Source: Plumapathes pennacea (lineage: Eukaryota; Cnidaria; Anthozoa; Antipatharia; Myriopathidae). From it: a stretch of DNA of 64,000 nt. A program made the translations under genes and the position numbers. Every line of letters begins with the position of its first letter. The first letter of the stretch is position 1. The stretch lies in contig OZ038468.1 in the NCBI GenBank assembly GCA_964036295.1, forward strand, positions 4,770,501 to 4,834,500, written 5' to 3'. The notes below the pieces were generated by a model that was not told the origin of the DNA, searched no databases, and saw nothing but the letters and a program-made list of their open reading frames with translations. This document shows, in pieces, positions 20,553 to 30,195 of this stretch.

Positions 20553-20885
20553 TCAATAAACCCTTTGTTGTGCAACTGCTAATGAAAGCAATTTCCTGTT
20601 TCGTTTCAGTTCAGTCCCAAATAATGACTTTAAGTGGTTATCTTTGGGACGTTCTGTACTCTTGTCAGTTATTATAATATCTACATGTTTGCTGAGAAAC
20701 TCTGACAAACTTGCTCCTGCCTTGTCTCTCAGCCAGGTACTAACTCTGGATACTTTCTCCTCTGGTACTGAAATGTCTAGGAAAACCCTTTTTTCTCCAA
20801 GAAAAGAAACTAGCTGATCTGAAAATACAACAAGATAGGTCTTATGGATTTTTCTTGTGGGTTCTTCTGCTTTTGTCTCAGCCAA
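20553..20885 (-). CDS. Dbf4-motif-N/BRCT-like protein, partial
   Basis: The core reads GEKRVFLDISVPEEKVSRVS, TWLRDKAGASLSEFLSKHVD and IIITDKSTERPKDN. This resembles the BRCT-like N motif of Dbf4: a 'kvFyLDl' strand, a helix, 'Ggxveeflskdvs.lit.k'. Dbf4 is the regulatory subunit of Cdc7 kinase, which fires replication origins. An internal acceptor TTGTATTTTCAG at about 20823 suggests the true exon may start there, making the first 20 residues (MAETKAEEPTRK) intronic or part of an upstream exon. The other Dbf4 motifs (M, and C with its zinc finger) are not found nearby on this strand. The gene is therefore partial, retroposed or misassigned. Confidence 0.35.
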   Translation of the reverse strand: MAETKAEEPTRKIHKTYLVVFSDQLVSFLGEKRVFLDISVPEEKVSRVSTWLRDKAGASLSEFLSKHVDIIITDKSTERPKDNHLKSLFGTELKRNRKLLSLAVAQQRVY

Positions 20886-21012
20886 TCTATATTAAAAATT
20901 TGATGTTCTTACTGTACAAGACACTACATTATTTTGGTAATGAATATGCAGTTTGTAAATGATTGTCGCGACTTTCATCAGGAAAAGCCAGGTTTATAGT
21001 TACATATTGTAT

Positions 21013-21104
21013 CTATGACTGATCTTGCGGTTTTATAACTGCAGGCTCACTAACTGGGATGTCACCAAATTCATCATCTCCTTGACTAACCAGGGAACAT
21101 ATTT
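21013..21104 (-). CDS. Candidate terminal exon
   Basis: The acceptor CCTTTTCAG opens at 21104 and the frame runs ICSLVSQGDDEFGDIPVSEP then AVIKPQDQS to a stop at 21015-21013. It lies upstream of the Dbf4-like exon on the same strand but carries a stop, so it belongs to a different transcript or frame. No domain seen. Confidence 0.3.
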
Positions 21105-22110
21105 CTGAAAAGGCAATCAGCTATTAATATAACATAGCAACAAGTCAGGAATTATCAGTACTTTGCTTCCTGCCTTTCTCTAATATTTATATGCAAGCCT
21201 CAAAACTCAAGGCAAAATTTCTTGAATAATCGAAACATTAAGGTGTTTCTCCATTCAGCATGACCAAATTTCAGGGATTCTGACTCAGTTGAAGCTGTTT
21301 TCTACCGAACTGCTTGCGTTTCCTTTTACGCCTTTTTCGAGGTAATTAAGGCCTGGCAAGTGAGTTCCATCTCCAGATGCAATTAAGAGGTTTCATCAGT
21401 TTACAAAAAAAGCCATAATATGCCGTTGATCGGCTGATTTTGAGTATAAAGCGTCCATAGCCAGTTTTTGACCGCCATTTTGTTTACTGATGTGAGATAC
21501 CACTGTTCTGCAGTATTTCAGTCACAAAATGTCAGATTGAGCCACATTCGGCCACAGTGACAAAATCTAAGAAAGCAGAGGGGTGGGGTGGGGATTTTGA
21601 TGACATCTCTAACTGGTTGATTAAAACCAGGACTTTTGACAGCTCACCTAGCATATGAGCATCTTCTGTCTAAAAATTAAAAACAGTAAAATAAAGGGGC
21701 TTGAACGTTCCTTCTTGTTCTCGAATCTTAACTTGAGGAACATAAATGCATTCATGATCAGGCGAGTAATCAAAGATTAAAAACATACAGGCTGAAGGTG
21801 CTAAAACTGTCAAAAACCACCACAGGAATAATCGTCAGTAAAAGCCACATCCTCCAGGGAGCTCAGTTGTTTTTTTTGGTTTTTGCCGCAAACCCCATAC
21901 TAAGCTCCCAAGCTCCTCAAAGAACGTTCCACAGTGTAACAGAATTAGATATATCTGAGAGGGTCAGTTCAGGGGTGTCTATAAAACGAAGACCCAAAAA
22001 TGAAGACCCCCCTTTTTTTCTGTTGTATCATCATGAAAAGTCACGAAATGTCGTAAAACACAACTTATACAACGAAAGGACCATTCAGCATTGAAATAAC
22101 CAGGGTCTTC
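21105..22110. other. No gene recognised
   Basis: A G-rich GGGGTGGGGTGGGG run lies at about 21580-21593. There are no supported ORFs or repeats. Confidence 0.45.
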
Positions 22111-22579
22111 GTTTAACCCTAACATCAAAATCTCTCTGTAGTACATAACCACTCGACTGTACCACTCGGTGAATTGCCGATCGATCGACATCAAAAGCTC
22201 CCCGTTACTCGACTCGTTGAACCACCGATCGTCCGACATCAAAATCTTCCCATTTTTCGAACATGCGGCAGCATCAGCCCCTTATCCAGACACCTGACAG
22301 CTGAAATTCTATTTCTACACTAAGACGGAAATCTCACCTTCAGTATTCGCGTCCTCGGAAAGGCTACGGTCGAGAAGATTTCTGGCTTGCTTTTCCCGGT
22401 GATTCAGTTCGAATTGATGGTATGGTAATTATGACTAACGATCGTACGCGAGCATTAATGTTACGTCAGAAATTCAAACCACGACATCTAATTACCGGTT
22501 TAATTTGTTACGTCATAAATCGAAATTATCAATTTGTTACACACACACACACACACACCCACACACACACACATGAGCC
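22111..22579 (-). mobile_element. Family A Helitron, truncated copy A1
   Basis: This reverse-oriented copy starts inside the 3' region (AACCCTAACATC) and ends in an AC-repeat and ACATGAGCCG, so both termini are lost. It faces copy A2 head to head, giving a palindromic centre of AC-repeat and TG-repeat. Noncoding; apparent proteins such as IDRHQ...PFF are frame shadows of the repeat. Confidence 0.7.
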
Positions 22580-22581
22580 GC

Positions 22582-23442
22582 TCTCTATATTATAATACGC
22601 TTAGCAATCGCTGACCGCAGCTCATGTGTGTGTGTGTGTGTGTGTGTAAAGCTGGTATTACACTGTTCGATTTGCAACACCGATTTGCTCCAAATTTGCG
22701 CTACGGTTTTGCAAGTTTATGAATCGCTTTCAAAAACTTGCAACACTTTGCAGCACTGCAAACATCGCGAAAACTCGTTCGCAATGGGATGTTAAACCTG
22801 AACAATTTTTAGCGCAACATCGTATCGTTGCAAATCGTCGTTGCAAATTGTAACACCTTAACAAATTGATAATTTCGATTTATGATGTAACAAATTAAAC
22901 CGGTAATTAGATGTCGTGGTTTGAATTTCTAACGCAACATTAATGCTCGCGTACGATCGTTAGTCATAATTACCATACCATCAATTCGAACTGAATCACC
23001 AGGAAAAGCAAGCCAGAAATCTTCTCGACCGTAGCTTTTCCGAGGACGCGAATACTGAAGGTGAGATTTCCGTCTTAGTGTAGAAATAAAATTTCAGCTG
23101 TCAGGTGTCTGGATAAGGGGCTGATGCTGCCGCATGTTCGAAAAACGGGAAGATTTTGATGTCGGACGATCAGTGGTTCGACGAGTCGAGTATGATCAAG
23201 TGGTACATGCACTGCAGGGACGTTTGTACTTTGACGCGGTAAACTGCGTTTGAGATGCTCGAAATTGAATTCAAAAAGGAGAAAAGAAAGAAAAGAATTT
23301 CGAAAAACGGGGAGCTTTTGATGTCGATCGATCGGCAATTCACCGAGTGGTACAGTCGAGTGGTTATGTACTACAGAGAGATTTTGATGTTAGGGTTAGA
23401 TAAAAGAAATCCAATCCCCGTATTTTACAGGGGTCCCGCTAG
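22582..23442 (+). mobile_element. Family A Helitron, copy A2
   Basis: The 5' end is TCTCTATATTATAATACGC. The 3' end is a CCCCGTATTTTACAGGGG hairpin, then TCCCG and CTAG at 23439-23442. A TG-repeat follows the 5' end. A 209-bp MITE (22650-22858) is inserted after that repeat. The next copy begins immediately after CTAG. Confidence 0.8.
22650..22858. mobile_element. PIF/Harbinger-like MITE, copy 1
   Basis: The ends AGCTGGTATTACAC and GTAACACCT are imperfect inverted repeats. TAA is duplicated on each side (22647-22649 and 22859-22861). Sister family A copies lack the insert and read GTGTGTAACAAATTG, which proves the 3-bp duplication. A TAA/TTA target is the hallmark of PIF/Harbinger. The interior is rich in TTGCAA and GCAACA motifs, with no ORF. 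Confidence 0.85.
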
Positions 23443-24208
23443 TCTCTATATAATAATACGCTTAGCAACCGCTGACCGCGGCTCATGTGTGTGTGTGTGT
23501 GTAACAAATTTCTAATTTCGATTGGTGATGTAACAAATTAAACCTGTAATTAGATAATGCGTGATTCGAATTCCTGACGCAACATTAATGCTCGCGTACG
23601 ATTGTTAGTCATAATTATGATATTGTCAATTCGAATTGAATCGCCGGCACAAGCAAGCCAGAAATCTTTTCGACCGTTGCCTTTCAACCAAGCCCACGGG
23701 ACGCGATTACTGAAGGTGAGAGTTCCATTTGAGTTAAGAAGAAGAATTTTAGGAGTCTGGATGGCGGGGTGATGCTGCCGCATGTTCGAAAAACGGGAAG
23801 ATTTTGATGTTGGACGATCGGTGGTTCGACGAGTCGAGTATGGTCGAGTGGTACATGCAACTACAGGGACGTATGTACTTTGACGCGGTAGACTGTTTGA
23901 GATGCTCGAAATTGAATTCAAAAAGGAGAAGAGAAAGAAAAGAATTTCGAAAAACGGGAATATTTTGATGTCGGTCGATCGGCGATTCACCGAGTGGTAC
24001 ATGTACTACAGAGAGATTTTGATGTCGATCAATCGGTGGTTCGACGAGTCGAGTATGGTTGACTGGTAAAAGCACTACAGAAGTTTGTACTTGGACACTG
24101 CAAACTGCGTTCGAGATGCTCAAAATGGAATTCAAAACGGAAAAAAAGACAGAAAAAATATTAGGAAAAAAGAAATCCGATCCCTGTATTTTACGGCGGT
24201 CCCGCTAG
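23443..24208 (+). mobile_element. Family A Helitron, copy A3
   Basis: A full-length 766-bp unit. It starts TCTCTATATAATAATACGC directly after the CTAG of A2, and ends in a degenerate hairpin then CCCGCTAG at 24205-24208. It has no coding capacity. The interior holds repeated motifs such as TTCGACGAGTCGAGTATG and CGAAAAACGGG. Confidence 0.85.
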
Positions 24209-24366
24209 TCTCTATATAATAATACGCTTAGCAACCACTGACCGCGGCTCGTGTGTGTGTGTGTGTAACAAATTGATATAATTTCGATTTATGATGCAAC
24301 AAATTAAACCGGTAATTAGATAATGCGCGGTTTAAATTTCTGACGCTCGCCTATGATTGTTAGTCA

Positions 24367-24713
24367 TGTAATGCGCGAGCATTAGGTGCTAGCAAGTATT
24401 GAATTGAGTTCGTTAATCGAATGTAATGCGCGAACATTAGGTGTTCACGTGTGTAAGTTTAGTCCGTTTGTTGTCCGTTAAGTGTTAGCGTATGTAGTAA
24501 AGTCCGTTAAAGTGGCGACTGATAGCGAATCCGTTAGCATGTGTCTAGTATAAAAGGGATCAGAAGCTGTTGTGGTACGAGTTTTGTATGGGAGTTTGTA
24601 CGAGAGTCTCGTATTAGTCATTTTCTATGAGTCGACGTACTGTTGAGAGGTTAATACAGTTGGACGTTGTTGAAGTTCTGTTTCCTGTGTTTGTGGACCC
24701 TGGGTACGTTACA
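24367..24713 (+). repeat. 5' LTR
   Basis: Starts TGTAATGCGCGAGCATTAGG and ends GGGTACGTTACA, so it has TG...CA ends. The subsegment ATGTAATGCGCGA(G/A)CATTAGG occurs twice within its first 80 bases. TATAAAAGGGATCA at about 24550 is a likely TATA box for pol II transcription. Confidence 0.95.
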
Positions 24714-24715
24714 AT

Positions 24716-24733
24716 TGGTGGCAGCGGTGTGGG
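24716..24733 (+). promoter_or_regulatory. Primer-binding site
   Basis: TGGTGGCAGCGGTGTGGG begins two bases after the 5' LTR. TGG matches the complement of a tRNA CCA end, and this wording is common in Ty3/gypsy elements. The tRNA species is not determined. Confidence 0.8.
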
Positions 24734-24909
24734 CAATCAAGCACAAGGATCGTGAGTATTGTTTTTAAGTTTAATTTGTCGTTTTGCGACCTTCGCGGGA
24801 GAAGTCGTCGAGTAGCCGTTGGACCAGAAACGGTTGAAGTAGTGGAATCGTTGGAACTGAATAGCCGTTCATCAGAAACGATTGTAGTCGTCGGGACTTT
24901 CTCCTGCCA

Positions 24910-26085
24910 GTGGATATGGCAAATGATCGGGTTGACTCCGAGTTTGATATGGACCCGGAATATCGGGATGGTGAACCTCCAAGTCCGTCGCTATCGCAGT
25001 CAAGAGATTCGTCGGAAACCCCCGTTACAGCACCTCCTGACGATGCCATTTCGTCCATATTACAAGGGCTGGTTCGTCGAATGGATGACATGGGTCGTCG
25101 AATGGATCAACAAATACAACAAATATGGCGGACCTTTCAAATGCCTGAGAGCCGCGCGAGGACTGGGCGCGATTCCGCGCGAGAACCGGAAGCCATATAT
25201 CCAAGAGAACCGGAAGCATATCGCAGACGTGGGCAAGTTTACCGCGGAGAGCCGGACGAATACCGCGAACGTAGTCCAGTTAATCAGAGGGAATTGGAAG
25301 AATACCGGGAGCGCAGTCCAGTTTATTCCAGGACACCAGAAGAATACCGTGGGCGTGAGTCCATTAATCATCGAAAGCCATTAGTACGGCCAACAGCCTT
25401 CGATGGAAAGATGCCGTGGGAAGATTACCGGGTACAATTTGAGCTGGTCTCAGATTTGAATGGCTGGGACGATCACACAAAAGCCTCCTACCTCGCGGCG
25501 AATCTGCAGGGGTCCGCTTTGGCAGTACTTGGAGACTTGGACGACAATCAACGCCGGGATTATGGGGATTTAGTAAAGGCGCTGAACTGGCGATTTGGGT
25601 TTGAAAGGCAAACTGAAATCTTCAGAGCCCAGTTGAAAAGTCGCACCCGAAAGAGGGACGAAAGTCTCCCAGAACTCGCTCAGGCAATGAAGCGATTGGT
25701 AAAGAAGGCCTACCCTGAGGCGCCTATAACTTTGAGGGACTCACTCGGGAGAGATCACTTCATCGATGCTCTTCTGGATAGTGACATGCGCTGGAGAGTG
25801 ACCCAGGCCAGACCAAAGTCTCTGCAAGATGCAGTCACCACAGCTGTCGAACTCGAAGCATTTCAGACCGCTGAACGGCAGAGAGGGCGCAGCTACACCA
25901 GGGTGGCACAGGCAATGAGTGTGACCAGTGGAGAAGAGCAGGGAGGATTGCATGAGCTACTTAAGGAAATCGTGGTGGGCCAACATTCCCTGTTTAAGCA
26001 GTTGGCGGACAAAAATGATGGAGGGAAACGAACTAGTAAACCTCGGGCCAACTCTTCAATGCCAAGTGTGGGCCGAACATGCTGA
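24910..26085 (+). CDS. Gypsy Gag
   Basis: The 391-codon frame starts at 24910 (MANDRVDSEFDMDPEYRDG). Residues about 95-155 hold four loose repeats of an EYRERSPV-type unit. A capsid-like retrotransposon-gag domain follows (PTAFDGKMPWEDYRVQFELV, ANLQGSALAVLGDL, LNWRFG, LPELAQAMKRLVKKAYP, RDHFIDALLDSDMRWRV). The frame stops at TGA 26083-26085, one codon after the first Cys of a CCHC zinc knuckle (C-stop-T-C-x4-H-x4-C), and the same frame continues beyond. The nucleic-acid-binding knuckle is therefore cut by a stop, either a mutation or a read-through codon. Confidence 0.9.
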   Translation: MDMANDRVDSEFDMDPEYRDGEPPSPSLSQSRDSSETPVTAPPDDAISSILQGLVRRMDDMGRRMDQQIQQIWRTFQMPESRARTGRDSAREPEAIYPREPEAYRRRGQVYRGEPDEYRERSPVNQRELEEYRERSPVYSRTPEEYRGRESINHRKPLVRPTAFDGKMPWEDYRVQFELVSDLNGWDDHTKASYLAANLQGSALAVLGDLDDNQRRDYGDLVKALNWRFGFERQTEIFRAQLKSRTRKRDESLPELAQAMKRLVKKAYPEAPITLRDSLGRDHFIDALLDSDMRWRVTQARPKSLQDAVTTAVELEAFQTAERQRGRSYTRVAQAMSVTSGEEQGGLHELLKEIVVGQHSLFKQLADKNDGGKRTSKPRANSSMPSVGRTC

Positions 26086-26349
26086 ACCTGTAACAAAAGA
26101 GGGCATTTCAGGAGGGATTGTCCAGTTGAGCGGGAAATAAATGTAGATCGGCGCACTGACATGTTTCACAACACTGCTTCCAGAAACGGCGAGACACGAA
26201 ATCGGCAGGGAAACGGTGAGCCGCAGAATCGGCAGGGAAACGGCGAGACACGGAATCGGCAGGGAAACGGCGAGCTGCAGAATTGGCAGGGAAACGGCGA
26301 GAGGCCGAGTTTGGGGGTCGAAACTCGGTCGGAATACCAGCGACAGTAG
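26086..26349 (+). CDS. Gag tail after the stop: rest of zinc knuckle and GNGE repeats
   Basis: In the Gag frame, TCNKRGHFRRDCP completes the knuckle. Four to five copies of a nine-residue repeat (GNGETRNRQ/GNGEPQNRQ, 27-bp period, about 26190-26310) follow. The frame ends at 26349, after overlapping the protease frame, which lies at -1 relative to it. Confidence 0.75.
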   Translation, partial: TCNKRGHFRRDCPVEREINVDRRTDMFHNTASRNGETRNRQGNGEPQNRQGNGETRNRQGNGELQNWQGNGERPSLGVETRSEYQRQ

Positions 26350-26765
26350 GACCCATAACTTCTGAAGTCAAGATTGGCGCAGTTAACACCGAAGGACAGT
26401 CTGTGATGTTCGTCGCAGGGAACATTGAGGGAACTTCTGTGCGTTTTCTGGTAGACACGGGAGCCAATGTAACAATCATAAATCCGACTGTGTATTATGA
26501 AATCCCAGAGAGTCGCAGGCCGTCTTTGGAAGAAGTAAAGATGAGAATGGTCCTTGCAGATGGGAGTAGCGTGCCATTTTTGGGGCGAAGCATCTTTAAA
26601 CTTACCATTGACGGGAGATCGCTGGAGCAGGAGATTTGGGTCGCAAGTATTGATCTGGAGGGTATACTTGGGATGGACTTCTTAAGGCGACATGGCTGTG
26701 GCATCGTACCGAGAGATGGGCAGCTGGAGCTAATTTTCCCTGTTCGCAAGGAGAAAGGTTATTGA
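26283..26765 (+). CDS. Gypsy aspartic protease
   Basis: The frame carries the retropepsin active site FLVDTGANVTIINP (about residue 55), a flap-region ADGSSVPFLG, and the second conserved block ILGMDFLRRHGC. The enzyme cleaves Gag-Pol. The frame is -1 to Gag, with about 66 bases of overlap, which could allow -1 frameshifting or reflect an indel. It ends at 26765; the following pol frame overlaps it from 26734, so another frame change is needed near 26750. Confidence 0.85.
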   Translation: MAGKRREAEFGGRNSVGIPATVGPITSEVKIGAVNTEGQSVMFVAGNIEGTSVRFLVDTGANVTIINPTVYYEIPESRRPSLEEVKMRMVLADGSSVPFLGRSIFKLTIDGRSLEQEIWVASIDLEGILGMDFLRRHGCGIVPRDGQLELIFPVRKEKGY

Positions 26766-27627
26766 AGCACACACTGATGAAGTTCTTCCACTGAGATGCT
26801 GTAAAGTGGCAGTAGAATGCACAGTTTCTGTTCCTGCTAGGGGTGAAGTGGTACCAGGAAAAGTGGTCGGAGCGGGGAAAGGTAACTGGACAGCTTTGGT
26901 GGAGCCCTCGGCGAGGTTTACACATCTGAGTAAGTTTTTGGTGGCAAGGACTCTAGTATGCACCGGGGAGGAATCAGTGCCACTTCGCATTCTGAACCCG
27001 ACAGACCGACCACGACGTGTGTATAGAGATACGGTGGCAGTCCTGGCTGAACAACTTGAGGATGGTGGAGACAACATCGCTGTGACTAGTTCAGAGAAAG
27101 GAACAGAGATCGCGGAAGGTCGTCTGTCGACCACGCCTACTACTGTACCAGAACATCTCTGTGATCTGTTTGAACGGAGTACGGAACATCTGGACGAGAC
27201 TGCTCAGAAAGATGCTGTTGAAAGCCTGCTAAGCCAATATGCTGATGTTTTTGCAAGTTCATCGGAAGATCTTGGTCGTACTGGTTTGGAAAAACACAAG
27301 ATCAATACTGGGGATGCTCCTCCTATTAAACAGCCAGCCAGGCGAATACCCATGCACATGAGATCCACAGTGGATGAGGAAGTAAAGAAAATGCTGAAGA
27401 AGGAAGTTATCGAGCCCTCTTCAAGTCCGTGGTCATCACCAGTGGTGTTAGTGAGGAAGAAAGATGGGTCGATTTGTTTCTGTATCGACTATTGGAAGCT
27501 TAACAACCTGACGATAAAAGACTCCTATCCACTGCCTCGAATCGACGATTCTTTGGACGCCCTCCGGTTCTCAGTGGTTTTCGACTTTAGATCTCGCGAG
27601 TGGTTACTGGCAAGTCGAAATGGCTGA
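26734..27627 (+). CDS. Gypsy pol: spacer and RT N-terminal half
   Basis: The open frame follows the protease (first Met 26806). A variable linker ends near LLSQYADVFASSSEDLGRTG, which opens the RT. INTGDAPPIKQPARRIPMHM, EVIEPSSSPWSSPVVLVRKK, DGSICFCIDYWKLNNLTIKD and YPLPRIDDSLDAL are RT fingers/palm blocks. After FDFRS the frame goes wrong at CTCGCGAG (about 27595), a one-base shift, and correct coding continues in the 27620 frame. The catalytic YLDD lies in the next segment. Confidence 0.9.
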   Translation, partial: FSLFARRKVIEAHTDEVLPLRCCKVAVECTVSVPARGEVVPGKVVGAGKGNWTALVEPSARFTHLSKFLVARTLVCTGEESVPLRILNPTDRPRRVYRDTVAVLAEQLEDGGDNIAVTSSEKGTEIAEGRLSTTPTTVPEHLCDLFERSTEHLDETAQKDAVESLLSQYADVFASSSEDLGRTGLEKHKINTGDAPPIKQPARRIPMHMRSTVDEEVKKMLKKEVIEPSSSPWSSPVVLVRKKDGSICFCIDYWKLNNLTIKDSYPLPRIDDSLDALRFSVVFDFRSREWLLASRNG

Positions 27628-29533
27628 GGAGGATAAGCATAAGACAGCATTTACCACGGGTGATGGCCTCTACCAGTTTTGGGTGTTGCCATTTGGACTG
27701 TGCAATGCACCTGCAACCTTCGAAAGACTCATGGGTAAAGTTTTGGTTGGCTTACCCTGGAAGATTTGTCTAGTGTATTTGGATGATGTGATTGTTTACG
27801 CCACAACATTCAGTATTTGGATGAACTGGAAAGGCTTCCGAGTCGTATTTGAAAGGCTGCGAGTTGCCAAGCTAAAGTTGAACCCCAAGAAATGCCATTT
27901 ATTCCGGACGGAAGTTCTATTCCTTGGGCACGTTGTGGGCCGGAATGGTGTTGGTACGGACCCTGCTAAGGTTGATGCTGTGAAGAAATGGCCTGTTCTG
28001 GGGAACCAGAAGGAAGTTCGTAGTTTCTTGGGATTGTGCTCCTACTATCGCAAATTCGTGTCGGGTTTTCCGGGCATTGCTACACCACTTCATCGCTTGA
28101 CAGAGCGTGGCGAGGAGTTCCTGTGGACAGAGGAGTGTGAAACAGCCTTTGAACGACTAAAGGGCATACTCACCTCTACGCCTGTGCTGGCCTACCCAAA
28201 TGCCACAGACATGTTTGTCTTGGACACCGATGCTAGTGGAACGTGTTTAGGAGCCGTGTTGTCTCAAGTTCAGGACGGGACAGAGAAAGTTGTTGCCTAT
28301 TACAGCAAAGTGTTGTCGAAAACAGAGAGAAATTACTGCGTTACTAGGCGAGAACTCCTGGCTGTGGTTGCTGCGATTAGACATTTTCACCATTACTTAT
28401 TTGGGCGTCGTTTTCTTATTCGCCCCGATCATCGTGCTCTCAATTGGCTGATAAGTTTTAGGAATCCTGAAGGACAAATCGCAGGATGGCTGGAAGTGCT
28501 TGGGAACTATGATTTTGTGCTGAAACATCGCCCTGGAAAACAACACGGGAATGCAGATGCACTGTCCAGGAGATCATCAACATGTGAAGAGTGTCAGCAG
28601 TGTTTGAATGCCGAGAGGAGAGACCTGGGAAGGAAAGGCATTCAAGGTCAAGCTCACGTGAAGTTTTGTAATCAAGGAACGAAAGATACACATGGCACAA
28701 ATGAAACTCCCTCTTGCATGGAGGGGTGGGTACAACAGTGGTCAACAGAAGAACTCCACCGGGCTCAGGCTGATGACCCGACGATCGCACCAATCTTAAA
28801 GTGGCTTCAGGAGGGGAATGGACGACCAGCATGGGCGGAAATTGCACCATTAAGTCCTTCCATCAAAGCGTACTGGGCACAGTGGGAGAACTTGTGTCTT
28901 CGAGATGGGGTCGTATATCGTCGCTGGGAGTCAAAGGATGGTGATCGTGTGACATTTAAGTTGGTCTTGCCTGGAAATATGCGACGGAAAGTGATGTTGC
29001 ATTTACATGATTCACAAACGGCAGGGCATCTTGGAGTGAAGAAGACCATAGCACGGGTGAAGGAGAGATTCTACTGGTGTGGGAGCAGCCGTGATGTCAG
29101 AGAGTGGTGCCAGAAGTGTGACCTGTGTGCATCAAGACGAGGGCCACGGAGGACCCCTCGGGCACCAATGCAGAGCTATTCTGTAGGAGCTCCTTTTGAA
29201 AGAATCGCGCTCGACATCCTGGGCCCCCTCCCACAGACAGAACGGGCCAACAAGTACATCCTTGTTGTGGCAGATTACTTCTCAAAGTGGACTGAGGCAC
29301 ATGCAATTCCGGATCAAGCCACGTCAACAGTTGCGGAAATATTGGTGGATGAAATCATTTCGAGGTTTGGCGTACCACTCCAGATCCATTCAGATCAAGG
29401 GCGTAACTTCGAGTCATGTGTCTTCAAGGATGTATGCAACACCCTTGGGATGGACAAAACCAGAACCACTCCTGGTAGACCGCAGTCAGACGGGATGGTT
29501 GAACGTTGGAGGCTATGCTGTCAAAGTTTGTGA
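27620..29533 (+). CDS. Gypsy pol: RT C-terminal half, RNase H, integrase core
   Basis: RT palm: FWVLPFGLCNAPATFERLM and the catalytic VYLDDVIVY (residues about 52-60). Thumb/connection: FLGHVVGRNGVGTDPAKV. RNase H: VLDTDASGTCLGAVLSQ, then YCVTRRELLAVVAAIRHF and GNADALSRR. Integrase: an HHCC zinc module (LHDSQTAGHLGVKKTI...CQKCDLC), the first catalytic Asp in IALDILGPLP, and the second in HSDQGRN. The frame ends just after DGMVERW. Judged by the usual spacing, a short deletion of roughly ten bases has shifted frame next to the third catalytic residue (E of VER). Confidence 0.95.
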   Translation: MAEEDKHKTAFTTGDGLYQFWVLPFGLCNAPATFERLMGKVLVGLPWKICLVYLDDVIVYATTFSIWMNWKGFRVVFERLRVAKLKLNPKKCHLFRTEVLFLGHVVGRNGVGTDPAKVDAVKKWPVLGNQKEVRSFLGLCSYYRKFVSGFPGIATPLHRLTERGEEFLWTEECETAFERLKGILTSTPVLAYPNATDMFVLDTDASGTCLGAVLSQVQDGTEKVVAYYSKVLSKTERNYCVTRRELLAVVAAIRHFHHYLFGRRFLIRPDHRALNWLISFRNPEGQIAGWLEVLGNYDFVLKHRPGKQHGNADALSRRSSTCEECQQCLNAERRDLGRKGIQGQAHVKFCNQGTKDTHGTNETPSCMEGWVQQWSTEELHRAQADDPTIAPILKWLQEGNGRPAWAEIAPLSPSIKAYWAQWENLCLRDGVVYRRWESKDGDRVTFKLVLPGNMRRKVMLHLHDSQTAGHLGVKKTIARVKERFYWCGSSRDVREWCQKCDLCASRRGPRRTPRAPMQSYSVGAPFERIALDILGPLPQTERANKYILVVADYFSKWTEAHAIPDQATSTVAEILVDEIISRFGVPLQIHSDQGRNFESCVFKDVCNTLGMDKTRTTPGRPQSDGMVERWRLCCQSL

Positions 29534-30195
29534 GTGACAATCACAGGGACTGGGATCAGCACCTGCCCTTGTTGATGATGGCATATCGGTCTGCTGTCCA
29601 TGAAACCACAGGTTACTCCCCCTGTGAACTGATGTTGGGAAAGAACATCCTGTTACCCGTTGACCTGTTGATGGGAAGTCCTGAAGCCGAATGTGTCAGT
29701 GGCCCCATTGATTATGCCCAAGCTCTGCGGACAAGACTGGAGAAGGTTCGTCAATGTGCGCGAGAGCATCTGCGATTAGAAACCCAGAGACACAAACGAC
29801 TGTATGATCACAAATTGAATGCTTCCAAGTTCAAGCAAAGAGATCCAGTTTGGTTCTTCAATCCAAGGTGCAGAAAGGGATACAGTCCAAAATTACAGCG
29901 TCCATGGGAGGGGCCATACACTATTGTAAAAAAGATCAACGATGTGGTGTACAGAATTCGGCGGAGTCCATCTTCGAAGTGTAAGGTGGTCCACCATGAT
30001 AAGTTACAGCCCTACAAAGGACGAAGTCATGATGATGATGATGGGAGCTGGAGGAGCCAACAAGGACATGATGATGATGGGAACCCGAGGAGCCGACGAG
30101 GACGTGACCGTGATGAGAGCAGGTGCCTGGGAGAGGGACCACGGAGGAGTACAAGAGGACGGAGGCGACCAGTGCACTTTGAGCAATTTTGCTAG
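29506..30195 (+). CDS. Gypsy pol: integrase C-terminal part
   Basis: It continues the integrase after the shift: MEAMLSKFVSDNHRDWDQHL, LMMAYRSAVHETTGYSPCEL and MLGKNILLPVDLLMGSP. Then come the GPY/F-type module (RDPVWFFNPRCRKGYSPKLQ, PWEGPYTIVKKINDVVYRIR) and a low-complexity basic/acidic tail. The protein ends at 30195. No chromodomain follows. The tail's GATGATGATG repeats also create plus-2 and minus-strand shadow frames. Confidence 0.9.
   Translation: MEAMLSKFVSDNHRDWDQHLPLLMMAYRSAVHETTGYSPCELMLGKNILLPVDLLMGSPEAECVSGPIDYAQALRTRLEKVRQCAREHLRLETQRHKRLYDHKLNASKFKQRDPVWFFNPRCRKGYSPKLQRPWEGPYTIVKKINDVVYRIRRSPSSKCKVVHHDKLQPYKGRSHDDDDGSWRSQQGHDDDGNPRSRRGRDRDESRCLGEGPRRSTRGRRRPVHFEQFC

Noticed and set aside
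22111..24135. Recurrent open frames such as DRHQ...PFFEILFFLFSF in family A repeats
   Set aside because: They occur in several frames and on both strands of a noncoding Helitron, with no conserved start or domain. They are shadows of the repeat.
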